From SLHU01 sp009929975 (GTDB lineage: Bacteria > Bacillota > Clostridia > Saccharofermentanales > UBA5734): a DNA stretch of 64,000 nt. Below the pieces are notes generated by a model. It had not been told where the DNA came from, did not search any database, and saw only the letters and a list, made by a program, of their open reading frames with translations. The stretch's first letter is position 1, and every line of letters starts with the position of its first letter. This document shows positions 34,476 through 42,747 of this stretch, one piece after another. The stretch is taken from the NCBI GenBank assembly GCA_040776905.1, contig JAXGZQ010000002.1, forward strand, positions 558,001-622,000. Direction: 5' to 3'. Made by a program: the position numbers and the translations under genes.

Positions 34476-36566
34476 ATGAAAGATATTCCGAATCTGTTTG
34501 GCAGCATGGTGTTTAATGACACCGTCATGCAGGCCCGTCTGCCGAATAATATTTACCGGGCATTGAAAAAAACGATGGCACAGGGCACCCATCTTGAACT
34601 CGACATCGCCAATGTGGTCGCCAACGCCATGAAAGACTGGGCGGTTGAAAAGGGCGCGACGCATTTCACCCACTGGTTTCAGCCCATGACCGGAATTACC
34701 GCGGAGAAGCATGACAGCTTCATCGCACCGGCCCGGGACGGCCGGATCATCATGGAATTTTCCGGTAAGGAACTGGTTCGCGGGGAACCGGACGCGTCAA
34801 GTTTTCCTTCCGGCGGCCTGCGCGCGACCTTCGAGGCCAGAGGCTATACCGTCTGGGACATTACATCCTACGCGTTCATCAAGGATCAAACACTCTGTAT
34901 TCCGACCGCTTTTTGCTCCTACAGCGGCGAAGCCCTTGATAAAAAGACCCCTCTGCTCCGTTCCATGGAAGCGCTGGATCGTCAGGCGCTGCGGATTCTC
35001 AAAATATTCGGTCATACTGAAACGCAGCGGGTGATGACCACGGTCGGTCCCGAGCAGGAGTATTTCCTCATCGACCGCACCATATTCAACCAGCGGCCAG
35101 ATCTGATCTATACCGGACGAACGCTATTTGGCGCGCGGCCGCCCAAAGGCCAGGAACTTGACGACCATTATTTCGGTTGTCTCAAGCCCCGGGTCTCTGC
35201 CTTCATGCATGAGTTGGAAGAAGAGCTCTGGCGGGTTGGTGTATTGGCTAAAACCAAGCACAATGAAGTCGCTCCGGGACAGCATGAACTGGCCCCGGTC
35301 TTCACCACCACCAATATCGCGACAGATCATAATCAGCTGACGATGGAACTGATGAAAAGCATCGCGAACCGGCACGGACTGGCTTGCCTGCTGCATGAGA
35401 AACCGTTTGCCGGTGTCAACGGCAGCGGCAAACACAACAACTGGTCCTTATCCACCGATGACGGTCTCAATTTACTGGAGCCCGGTGAAACCCCTTATGA
35501 GAACGCCCAGTTCCTGCTGTTCCTGACAGCGGTGATTAAAGCTGTCGATGAGTATCAGGATCTGCTGCGGGTATCGGTCGCCAGCGCCGGTAATGATCAC
35601 CGGCTCGGAGCGAATGAAGCGCCTCCGGCGATCGTCTCGATGTTTCTCGGGGATGAGCTGACTGAAATTCTGGAAGCACTGGAATCCGGAAACGCCTATC
35701 TCAACAAAGAAAAACACCAGATGGAGATTGGTGTTACCGTTCTCCCCCATTTCCCGAAGGATACCACCGACCGCAACCGGACATCGCCGTTTGCTTTTAC
35801 CGGCAATAAGTTTGAGTTCCGTATGCTCGGGTCCGCTTTTTCCATTTCCGGTCCGAATATTGTTCTCAACACCGCGGTCGCCGATGTATTGAGCGGCTTC
35901 GCCGATGTTTTGGAACAAGCTGACGATTTTACCGCAGCCCTGGCTGATCTGATCCGTCAGACCATCAGCGAGCATAAACGGATCATTTTCAACGGAAACA
36001 ATTACGCCCATGAATGGCTTGAGGAGGCCGAACGACGCGGTCTGTCCAACCTGAAGACGACCGTTGACGCGCTGCCAGCCTTTATTTCGCGTAAAAGTAT
36101 GGATCTGTTTACCCGTCATCATGTCTTCACCCCTTCAGAAATCAGCTCACGTTATGAAATTTTGCTGGAGAATTACTGCAAACAGATCCATATCGAAGCC
36201 CTGACCATGATTGATATCGTCAAAAAAGATATCCTGCCGGCGTGTATCAGCTATCAGCAGGAGCTGTCCCAGCTGCTGCTCAATAAAAAGGCCTGCGGCG
36301 ACTACAACGCGTCGGTTGAACACCATTTGCTCGAGACCATCGCCAATCTGGCGGCCGGTCTGCTGGGCAAGCTGAAAACACTTGAAACCGCGACACTGGA
36401 TATCAAAGGAGAACATGACAGTCTGACGACAGCGGGTTTCTATCGGGATCACGTCTTCGGTTCAATGTCGGAGATGCGCATGATTGTTGACGAGCTCGAA
36501 ACCCTGATCGCCAGCCGCCACTGGCCACTGCCGACGTACGCGGAGATGCTGTACAGCGTCAGCTGA
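34476..36566 (+). CDS. glnN: Glutamine synthetase type III
   Basis: 696-residue GSIII. The N-terminal PNLFGSMVFNDTVMQARLP, FTHWFQPMTGITAEKHDSF (about 62-80), the metal sites VGPEQEYFLIDRT (about 190) and KTKHNEVAPGQHELAPVFTTTNIATDHNQLTMELMK (about 258-293), and GVNGSGKHNNWSLS (about 313) identify the family. ATG 34476 follows GAGGAG by 8 nt; GTG 34467 overlaps that site. It follows asnA by 43 nt. GSIII enzymes are large double hexamers, often used when ammonia is scarce. This is the third GS-family gene in the window, so different nitrogen conditions probably use different enzymes. Confidence 0.96.
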   Translation: MKDIPNLFGSMVFNDTVMQARLPNNIYRALKKTMAQGTHLELDIANVVANAMKDWAVEKGATHFTHWFQPMTGITAEKHDSFIAPARDGRIIMEFSGKELVRGEPDASSFPSGGLRATFEARGYTVWDITSYAFIKDQTLCIPTAFCSYSGEALDKKTPLLRSMEALDRQALRILKIFGHTETQRVMTTVGPEQEYFLIDRTIFNQRPDLIYTGRTLFGARPPKGQELDDHYFGCLKPRVSAFMHELEEELWRVGVLAKTKHNEVAPGQHELAPVFTTTNIATDHNQLTMELMKSIANRHGLACLLHEKPFAGVNGSGKHNNWSLSTDDGLNLLEPGETPYENAQFLLFLTAVIKAVDEYQDLLRVSVASAGNDHRLGANEAPPAIVSMFLGDELTEILEALESGNAYLNKEKHQMEIGVTVLPHFPKDTTDRNRTSPFAFTGNKFEFRMLGSAFSISGPNIVLNTAVADVLSGFADVLEQADDFTAALADLIRQTISEHKRIIFNGNNYAHEWLEEAERRGLSNLKTTVDALPAFISRKSMDLFTRHHVFTPSEISSRYEILLENYCKQIHIEALTMIDIVKKDILPACISYQQELSQLLLNKKACGDYNASVEHHLLETIANLAAGLLGKLKTLETATLDIKGEHDSLTTAGFYRDHVFGSMSEMRMIVDELETLIASRHWPLPTYAEMLYSVS

Positions 36567-36590
36567 CCAGTCGGACAAGAGAAACAACAG

Positions 36591-36650
36591 ATACACAACG
36601 GCGTGTATTCTGCCGGAATGACCGTTCATTCTGACAGGATGCACGCCGTT
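36591..36650 (+). promoter_or_regulatory. Dual hexaloop ANTAR-type RNA element before the ammonium transporter gene
   Basis: First hairpin: ATACAC (36591-36596), loop AACGGC, GTGTAT (36603-36608). Second: GGAATG (36615-36620), loop ACCGTT, CATTCT (36627-36632). Both loops have A at 1 and G at 4 and they are 6 nt apart, the textbook ANTAR pair. Alternatively 36597-36612 pairs with 36635-36650 over 16 bp (two G-U), destroying the first hairpin and enclosing the second. The following TTTAAATT is a poor U-tract, so this may attenuate or protect RNA rather than terminate fully. Confidence 0.7.
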
Positions 36651-36670
36651 TAAATTAAGGAGGTTATGAA

Positions 36671-38362
36671 ATGTATCAGGCACTTGACACCCTATGGGTT
36701 CTGATCGCAGCCGCGCTTGTCTTTTTCATGCAGGCGGGATTTGCCATGGTGGAGACCGGTTTTACCCGGGCGAAAAACGCCGGCAATATCATCATGAAGA
36801 ATCTGATGGATTTTTCCGTTGGGACCCTGGTCTTCTGGTTCATCGGCTTTGGTCTGATGTTTGCCGGCGACGGTCCGCTGATCGGCGGACTTGATCTGTT
36901 CATTCAGGGCAACTACAGCAGCCATATTCCATCAGGCGCGTTTATCATCTTCCAGACGGTGTTCTGCGCCACCGCGGCCACGATTGTCTCGGGCGCGATG
37001 GCGGAGCGAACCAAATTCTCATCTTATCTGATTTACAGCCTGTTGATCAGCGCGATTGTGTATCCGGTCTCCGGCCACTGGATCTGGGGCGGCGGCTGGC
37101 TCAGTCAGCTCGGCTTTCATGACTTTGCCGGATCAACCGCGGTCCACATGGTCGGCGGCGTCGCGGCTCTGACCGGTGCGGCGATTCTCGGTCCCCGGGT
37201 CGGAAAATATGGAAAGAACGGTGAGATCCGGGCCATCCCGGGCCATAGCCTGACCTTAGGCGCGCTGGGTGTGTTCATTCTCTGGTTCTGCTGGTTTGGA
37301 TTTAATGGCGGGTCAACGCTGGGGATGAACGGCGATGGGCTATCACTGTCCGCGTCCAACATTTTTGTCACCACGAATATCGCAGCCGCGATGGCCGCGA
37401 CCACGGTCATGATGATCACCTGGATCCGCTATGGCAAACCCGATGTATCCATGACACTCAACGGTGCGCTGGCCGGTCTGGTCGCGATCACTGCCGGCTG
37501 TGATCTGGTTTCACCGGCCGGGGCTGCCGGTATCGGTCTGATCGCCGCCTTCGTCGTTGTTTTCGGCATCGAGTTTGTCGAAAAGAAATTGAAAATTGAT
37601 GATCCGGTCGGGGCGATCGGCGTCCACGGATTATCCGGTGCGGCCGGAACCATTCTGACCGGCGTGTTCGCGCAAGATGGCGGACTGCTGTATGGCGGCG
37701 GATGGGATCTGCTCGGGATTCAGACGCTCGGCGTTGTCGCGGTCGCGGCCTGGGTCGGGGTGACGATGACATTGATCTTCTCGGCCATCAAAAAGACCGT
37801 CGGACTGCGCGTGACCTATTCTGAAGAACTGACCGGTCTGGACATCAAGGAACATGGTCTGGCCAGCAGCTACGCTGATTTCATGCAGGTTCCGATGGGA
37901 ACGGATTTCAGACGTCAGGACCATGAGACCCGCGAGATCGAAATGACAGAGGGTGCCGCTGCGTCCGCGTTGGATCACACCGTCAGCGTGCTTCCCGCGG
38001 CGGTCGGTACCACAATGACCAAAGTTGTCGTGATCACACGTCAAAACAAATTTGAAACGCTGAAAGCCGCTCTCGATCAAATCGGTATCACAGGCATGAC
38101 CGTCACTCAAGTCCTGGGTTGTGGAATGCAGAAAGGCGGTCGTGAGTTCTACCGTGGCGTACCCGTAGAAACAACGCTTCTGCCGAAAGTCAAAATTGAG
38201 ATTGTCATCTGCAAGGTTCCGCTCGAACTGCTGATCAAGACGATTAAGCAGGCCCTGTATACCGGTGCGGTCGGTGATGGAAAAATCTTCACCTACAAGG
38301 TTGAGGATGTTGTCAAAGTGCGAACCGGCGAAACCGGATACGACGCGCTTCAGGACGAATGA
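36671..38362 (+). CDS. amtB: Ammonium transporter fused to a C-terminal PII (GlnK) domain
   Basis: Residues 1 to about 400 are an Amt channel with about 11 membrane helices (VFFMQAGFAMVETGFTRAKNAGNIIMKNLMDF, FNGGSTLGMNGDG, IGVHGLSGAAGTILTGVFA). After a linker (about 400-448), residues 449-563 form a whole PII domain (TKVVVITRQNKFETLKAALDQIG ... LPKVKIEIVI ... GDGKIFTYKVEDVVKVRTGE). The T-loop keeps the Tyr of FYRG but has Val where enteric PII carries the uridylylated Tyr51, so control is probably by ATP/ADP and 2-oxoglutarate alone. Fusing PII to its usual partner ties the channel plug to the channel. ATG 36671 has AGGAGG 7 nt upstream. Last gene of the operon; a strong terminator follows. 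Confidence 0.95.
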   Translation: MYQALDTLWVLIAAALVFFMQAGFAMVETGFTRAKNAGNIIMKNLMDFSVGTLVFWFIGFGLMFAGDGPLIGGLDLFIQGNYSSHIPSGAFIIFQTVFCATAATIVSGAMAERTKFSSYLIYSLLISAIVYPVSGHWIWGGGWLSQLGFHDFAGSTAVHMVGGVAALTGAAILGPRVGKYGKNGEIRAIPGHSLTLGALGVFILWFCWFGFNGGSTLGMNGDGLSLSASNIFVTTNIAAAMAATTVMMITWIRYGKPDVSMTLNGALAGLVAITAGCDLVSPAGAAGIGLIAAFVVVFGIEFVEKKLKIDDPVGAIGVHGLSGAAGTILTGVFAQDGGLLYGGGWDLLGIQTLGVVAVAAWVGVTMTLIFSAIKKTVGLRVTYSEELTGLDIKEHGLASSYADFMQVPMGTDFRRQDHETREIEMTEGAAASALDHTVSVLPAAVGTTMTKVVVITRQNKFETLKAALDQIGITGMTVTQVLGCGMQKGGREFYRGVPVETTLLPKVKIEIVICKVPLELLIKTIKQALYTGAVGDGKIFTYKVEDVVKVRTGETGYDALQDE

Positions 38363-38382
38363 TCCCGCAGGCGATCTGAAAT

Positions 38383-38425
38383 AAAAAGGACTTTGCGCTG
38401 ACCATCTGACGCAAAGTCCTTTTTT
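38383..38425. terminator. Bidirectional terminator between amtB and the sensor kinase gene
   Basis: AAGGACTTTGCG pairs with CGCAAAGTCCTT, flanked by A-run and T-run, so it can end both the plus-strand amt operon and the minus-strand kinase operon. Confidence 0.93.
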
Positions 38426-38448
38426 CTTGTTTCAGGTAATCCGCACGA

Positions 38449-40395
38449 TCAGGCTGAAGATTCTTCCCCGCCGGACACTGACAGCGGAAATGTGATCGTC
38501 GCCTTGAACAGATCTCCGTCGATCTCGATATAGAATCGGCCGCCCTGCAGTTCAGTCAGACTGCGCGCGATCGCCAGTCCCAGACCGCTCCCCTCCGTAC
38601 TGCGGGCGCTATCACCCCGCACGAAGCGTTCCATCAGCTCATCACTCGAGATATTGAGCGGATACCGCGACACATTCTTTATCGTCAGTACGGCCAATGA
38701 CTGCGTTTGCTTCAGTGTGGCATAGACACGGGTATCCGGCTGGCTGTACTTGCAGACATTGTGCAGCAGGTTGTCAATCACCCGCCAGAGCAGCTGGCCA
38801 TCAGCATTGATATGCACCGGCTCATCAGGCTTGTCTAAAATGAGTTCCAGCTGGCAGCCGGCCAGTTTTTCCTGGTATTCACCGGCCATCTGCTGCAGCA
38901 GAACGCCGAACTCAAACCGCTGCAGATCCGGTTTGATTGTACCAGTCGAAGCTTTCGACATGTCAACCAGATCGTTCGTCAGCTTTTTCAGCCGCTGGCT
39001 GTGGCGGTCGATGATGTCGATGTATTCGCGCAGCGTTTCACTCTCCGGCTGCTCTTTTTTCAGCAGATCAACATAGTTGATGATGGAGGTCAGCGGGGTC
39101 TTGATATCATGGGACACATTGGTGATCAACTCGGTTTTGAACCGTTCGCTGCGCAGCTGTTCATCGACCGCCAGCGCCATGCCCTGACCGATGCTGTTCA
39201 GATCATCACCATGCCGGCGCAGATCACCGACCAGATGGGCCGTTTCCACCCGATGTGCCAGATCACCCTGGGCCAGCCGGCGGGCTCCTCCCTGCAGCAC
39301 CCGCATACCGGCTGCCAGCAGCAGCAGCGCCGTCCCGGCCAGTACACGGCTGAACAGCCAGAGCAGCAGGGTTGCCGGCGGTTGATAAGCCGTCACGATG
39401 ATCCCGATGAATTCCAGGAGAAACCAAGCGCCCAGACCGATCAGCATTTTCCAGATCAATGGGATTGATCGCAGAACAAACCCGATCCGGCTGGCGGCCT
39501 TCCGGATGACACGCCAGAAGAAGCGCAAAACCCGGTAGAGCAGCGTTCCCTTGATCAAAATTCCCTGTTTGATTCTGACCGCGGTCGTCATCCAGAGAAG
39601 TGACGCGAGCACGGTTGCGATGATCAGGCACAGGATGATCACACCGATGATCAGAACCCCATGACTGAAGACATTCGAGAACCAGTAATGATCGACCGTC
39701 AGCAAAACGATGCCGACGAAGAGCACGAACAGGCCGGCCAGGAACAACAGGACATCATATGGGATCCGGTCCAGACCGTTCATGACAATTTCCGCCTGGC
39801 TGCGCCGCCGGCCGGCGCTGACCGCCAGGAATATCAGACAGGCCAAGCCGGTCAGCAGGCTGACGAGCATCAGAATCAGCCAGAGATTGGGGGTGCTGAA
39901 GGCAAAATCAAGCCAGATCCCGGCCAGATGATATGGATCAAAGACGCTGCGTTCAGGCTTGATATAGCCCTTGATGGTATAGACATCAGGTGAAACATCC
40001 GCTTCACCGGCCGTGTACAGGTGGGTCACCTGATGGCTTGGTGTGAATTCCGGTTCTGATCCGGCAATGACCTGATCATCCGCGTCGAGGATCTGATAAT
40101 AAAATGAGGTGCCCGAGACATGGTTGTCCGGTTGCCCTGAAGCCAGCTCATGGTTCTGAATGAACCGTCCGCCCTCCTCAGTCGCGACATATCGTTCATA
40201 AAAGGCTTGATGCGCGTCATCATAACTGATGTTCGCGATCAGCCGCTGTTCCATCTCGGCTGGATCCGCACCATTCAGATGGTAGGCCTCCATCAGGACC
40301 GGTACAGAAAGACCTGCCGCTGTCAGAAGAACCGACAGACAGAGACTGACGACGGCCAGCCAGCGGGCGGCCGGATGTCCTGTTATTTTATTCAT
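38449..40395 (-). CDS. Multi-pass membrane sensor histidine kinase
   Basis: 648 aa. N-terminal membrane helix (about 12-35), an extracytoplasmic region (about 36-160), then roughly six more membrane helices (about 165-370), a HAMP-like linker, the HisKA box NVSHDIKTPLTSIINYVDLL (His near 428) and an HATPase_c domain (GSGLGLAIARSLTELQGG near 610). ATG 40395 overlaps the response-regulator stop (CCATGA), with AAGGAG 9 nt upstream. The signal is unknown. The large membrane part resembles kinases of Clostridia that respond to envelope stress or peptides, but that is only a guess. It does not share a promoter with amtB. Confidence 0.92.
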   Translation of the reverse strand: MNKITGHPAARWLAVVSLCLSVLLTAAGLSVPVLMEAYHLNGADPAEMEQRLIANISYDDAHQAFYERYVATEEGGRFIQNHELASGQPDNHVSGTSFYYQILDADDQVIAGSEPEFTPSHQVTHLYTAGEADVSPDVYTIKGYIKPERSVFDPYHLAGIWLDFAFSTPNLWLILMLVSLLTGLACLIFLAVSAGRRRSQAEIVMNGLDRIPYDVLLFLAGLFVLFVGIVLLTVDHYWFSNVFSHGVLIIGVIILCLIIATVLASLLWMTTAVRIKQGILIKGTLLYRVLRFFWRVIRKAASRIGFVLRSIPLIWKMLIGLGAWFLLEFIGIIVTAYQPPATLLLWLFSRVLAGTALLLLAAGMRVLQGGARRLAQGDLAHRVETAHLVGDLRRHGDDLNSIGQGMALAVDEQLRSERFKTELITNVSHDIKTPLTSIINYVDLLKKEQPESETLREYIDIIDRHSQRLKKLTNDLVDMSKASTGTIKPDLQRFEFGVLLQQMAGEYQEKLAGCQLELILDKPDEPVHINADGQLLWRVIDNLLHNVCKYSQPDTRVYATLKQTQSLAVLTIKNVSRYPLNISSDELMERFVRGDSARSTEGSGLGLAIARSLTELQGGRFYIEIDGDLFKATITFPLSVSGGEESSA

Positions 40396-41105
40396 GGATC
40401 AACACTCCTTATGTCCTGTTCGCGGACGACTTTGTATCCCTGGCCCCAGACAACTTTGAGAAAGCGAGGTTCAGCCGGATTGATCTCCAGTTTTTCCCGC
40501 AGATGCCTGATATGGACCGCGACCGTATTCTCCGCACCGCAGGGAGTTTCCTTCCACACCTGACTGTAGATCATGGCAGGTGAAAACACCTGGCCGGGAT
40601 GGCGCATCAGCAGACGAAGAATCTCAAATTCAGTCGGTGTGAGGCTGACCGGCTCACCGTCGAGCCGGACACATTTTTCCTGATCATCGAGCAGCACCCC
40701 AGCGATGTTGATCTGATGATGACTGACCTGGCCGCTGCCGAGCTGGAGATAGCGGCGAAGCTGTGACTTGACCCGGGCCTGCAGTTCAACCGGATGAAAG
40801 GGCTTGGTGATATAGTCATCCGCTCCCTGGTTCAAGCCCATGATTTTATCGACATCCTCACCTTTCGCTGTCAGCAAAATGATCGGCATGTTCCAGGACT
40901 GTCGGATCCGCTGCATCGCCATGATGCCGTCCATGACCGGCATCATGATGTCCATCAGGACCAGATGAATCTCCTGTTCCGAACAGATCCGGACGGCTTC
41001 GACACCGTTATAGGCTTTATACAGCCGGTACTGATCCGACGTCAGATAGATTTCCAGTGCCGACACAATGTCTTTTTCGTCATCACAGATCAGAATATTC
41101 ATCAT
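40392..41105 (-). CDS. OmpR/VanR-family response regulator
   Basis: 237 aa with an intact receiver: acidic pair in LICDDEKD (about 5-12), phospho-Asp in VLMDIMMPVMDG (about 52), Lys in YITKPFHP (about 103), and a C-terminal winged-helix DNA-binding domain (SLTPTEFEILRLLMRHPGQVFSPAMIYSQVW, then VAVHIRHLREKLE). GGAGGG lies 7 nt before ATG 41105. It is the first gene of the two-gene operon with the kinase. The tandem repeat at 41159-41180 is a candidate self-binding site. Confidence 0.94.
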   Translation of the reverse strand: MMNILICDDEKDIVSALEIYLTSDQYRLYKAYNGVEAVRICSEQEIHLVLMDIMMPVMDGIMAMQRIRQSWNMPIILLTAKGEDVDKIMGLNQGADDYITKPFHPVELQARVKSQLRRYLQLGSGQVSHHQINIAGVLLDDQEKCVRLDGEPVSLTPTEFEILRLLMRHPGQVFSPAMIYSQVWKETPCGAENTVAVHIRHLREKLEINPAEPRFLKVVWGQGYKVVREQDIRSVDP

Positions 41106-41158
41106 CTCTTGACCCTCCGGTTACGATTATGCCAAAGCTGTCATTAAGTCCGACCGCG

Positions 41159-41180
41159 TATTTTCTTAATATTTCCTTAA
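41159..41180 (-). repeat. Tandem 11-bp direct repeat upstream of the response regulator gene
   Basis: Minus strand TTAAGGAAATA followed at once by TTAAGAAAATA (one mismatch). Paired TTAAG at one helical turn is the usual geometry of OmpR/PhoP-family operators, suggesting autoregulation. Confidence 0.55.
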
Positions 41181-41204
41181 AATCATACCATGTTCAACAT
41201 TGAT

Positions 41205-41242
41205 CCAAAAGAAAGCACCTGAACCGTCCGGATCCAGGTGCT
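41205..41242 (-). terminator. Terminator of the sulfatase (pseudo)gene
   Basis: AGCACCTG (41214-41221) pairs with CAGGTGCT (41235-41242). On the minus strand the stem is followed by TTCTTTTGG. Confidence 0.65.
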
Positions 41243-41260
41243 GATGGTTTTCTGGCTGAT

Positions 41261-41945
41261 TCAGCGTTCAGTATTCCGCTTCCTTTTCTGCCCGGACATA
41301 CGCAGCGCTCTATAAATGGATTGTCCCTGGACAAAGGACGGGGTCTGAACCGCGCAGAAATCAAGTATCGTCGGCACGATATCCACTGCGTCCCCTGCGA
41401 AAGTATATGGTTCATGTGTGCTGCGCGGCTGATCACTGTAAGTTGGACGACCGTACTGCGCGGCGGTCGGCGGCAGTGAACTGCGCACACGCTCAACCTG
41501 GTCCGGCGCGATGCGTTCAACCCACTTGATATAGGCATCATCATAGCAGCCGGGTTCATCTGACAGAATGAACGTATCAAACCCATAAGTGTCGGTCGGA
41601 TCACGGTGATCACGCCGGGCATGCGGCCGGAAATGAAGCTTGCCGATCTGAGCCGTCTGATAGCCATACGGCTTGAGCAGCTGATTGACCGGCATCGCGT
41701 CGTCGGGCAATGGAACACCATTGGTCCCGATGCCAAGCGATCCGCAGTAGCGGCCGGTCAGAAATGACATCCGGCTCGGCATACAGACAGGGTTTTGCAC
41801 AAAATAATGATTGAGCCGTGCGCCCTGCCGCGAGTCGATCTAGATTCGGTGTTTTGGCCAGCTCGTTGCCATAGCAGCCCAGTGAGTCCCAGCGCTGCTG
41901 ATCGGTGTAGACCAGCAGAATATTCGGTCGTTTCGCGTTTCGCAT
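41261..41945 (-). pseudogene. Sulfatase pseudogene (frameshift and internal deletion)
   Basis: The 5' part reads RPNILLVYTDQQRWDSLGCYGNELAKTPNLDRLA from ATG 41945, the start of arylsulfatase-type enzymes. Near 41842 the frame shifts (two bases missing or one extra); in the other frame it continues as ARLNHYFVQNPVCMPSRMSFLTGRYCGS, with the CxPSR motif that would be turned into formylglycine. After FRPHARRDHRDPTDTYGFD the protein jumps, within THEPYTFAGDAVDIVPTILDF, to a C-terminal sulfatase block. About half of the usual ~480 residues are missing, so it cannot work as an enzyme. A neighbouring GH2 gene is decayed too, so a glycan-degrading locus has been lost here. Confidence 0.85.
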
Positions 41946-42020
41946 CGTCATCATCCCCGTTTTCTGATCGAATCGAACAGATCGATTAGACCAAACCGCC
42001 GCCAGTGGTGGCCAGACGCG

Positions 42021-42656
42021 TTATTCACTCCGGCTGGCGGCCCACTCCCGCCGGGTCCTGGCATCCAGTTCATCAATCGCCTGCCGGGTCGTATAAGTTC
42101 AGCGCACCGGCCAGCCAATTCCCGTCACACGATTCGCGTCATGGATCATGTCCCACACTTCAACTTGGTTGTCCACTTCAGTTTCGATCTGCAGCTGCCA
42201 GCAATCGCCTTCCAGACGCCTTGATTTCACGAAGGTTCCCCACAGCGCGACCGACAGGCGGTCGGTCTTGACCAGCCAGACATTGCGGCAGATTCCCCCG
42301 CCTTCATAATACCAGGCCTCATAATCGTGGCAGTCCGCATGAACCGCAACCACATTGATGTCAGTATCAAAGCGGGCCACATCGGTGATATCGTCATCAA
42401 AGCCGATACCGGCGGTGAAATTGGTTTTCAGGAGCATTGAATTGACGTAGACTTCACATTTTGTGGCGACACTCTCGAAGTGCAGGACGATCCGCCTGGA
42501 CCGGTCTTCACTGCTCAGCCGGAAATATCTGCGGTACCACGCCTACCATCTGCCACGCGGAAAATCAAAGTGCTCTCCGCCAAACGGGTCGGTCGTGGAA
42601 AGGCCGTTCTCAGCGACGAAATCGTGGGGCACGCGATTTTGTACCTGACCATTCAT
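42021..42656 (-). pseudogene. GH2 glycoside hydrolase (beta-galactosidase-like) pseudogene
   Basis: One frame reads VPHDFVAENGLSTTDPFGG, then a TAG stop at about 42558 inside GRW*AWYRRYFRLSS, then SVATKCEVYVN, the jelly-roll sugar-binding domain of family GH2, and CHDYEAWYYEGGGICRNVWL, the usual GH2 block before the second domain. It stops again at 42099 (TGA), and about 25 more in-frame residues end at TAA 42021. The catalytic TIM barrel is absent. Two in-frame stops and loss of about 500 or more residues mark it as a remnant. It is upstream of the sulfatase remnant on the same strand and downstream of the GH13 gene. Confidence 0.8.
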
Positions 42657-42747
42657 GCTGACTATAGACTTTGACAGCGCGATCGTAAATGTCACGCGGC
42701 TGAAATTTTTGTCGGTTAGCAAATTCTTACTGATCTGATGTCATCAG

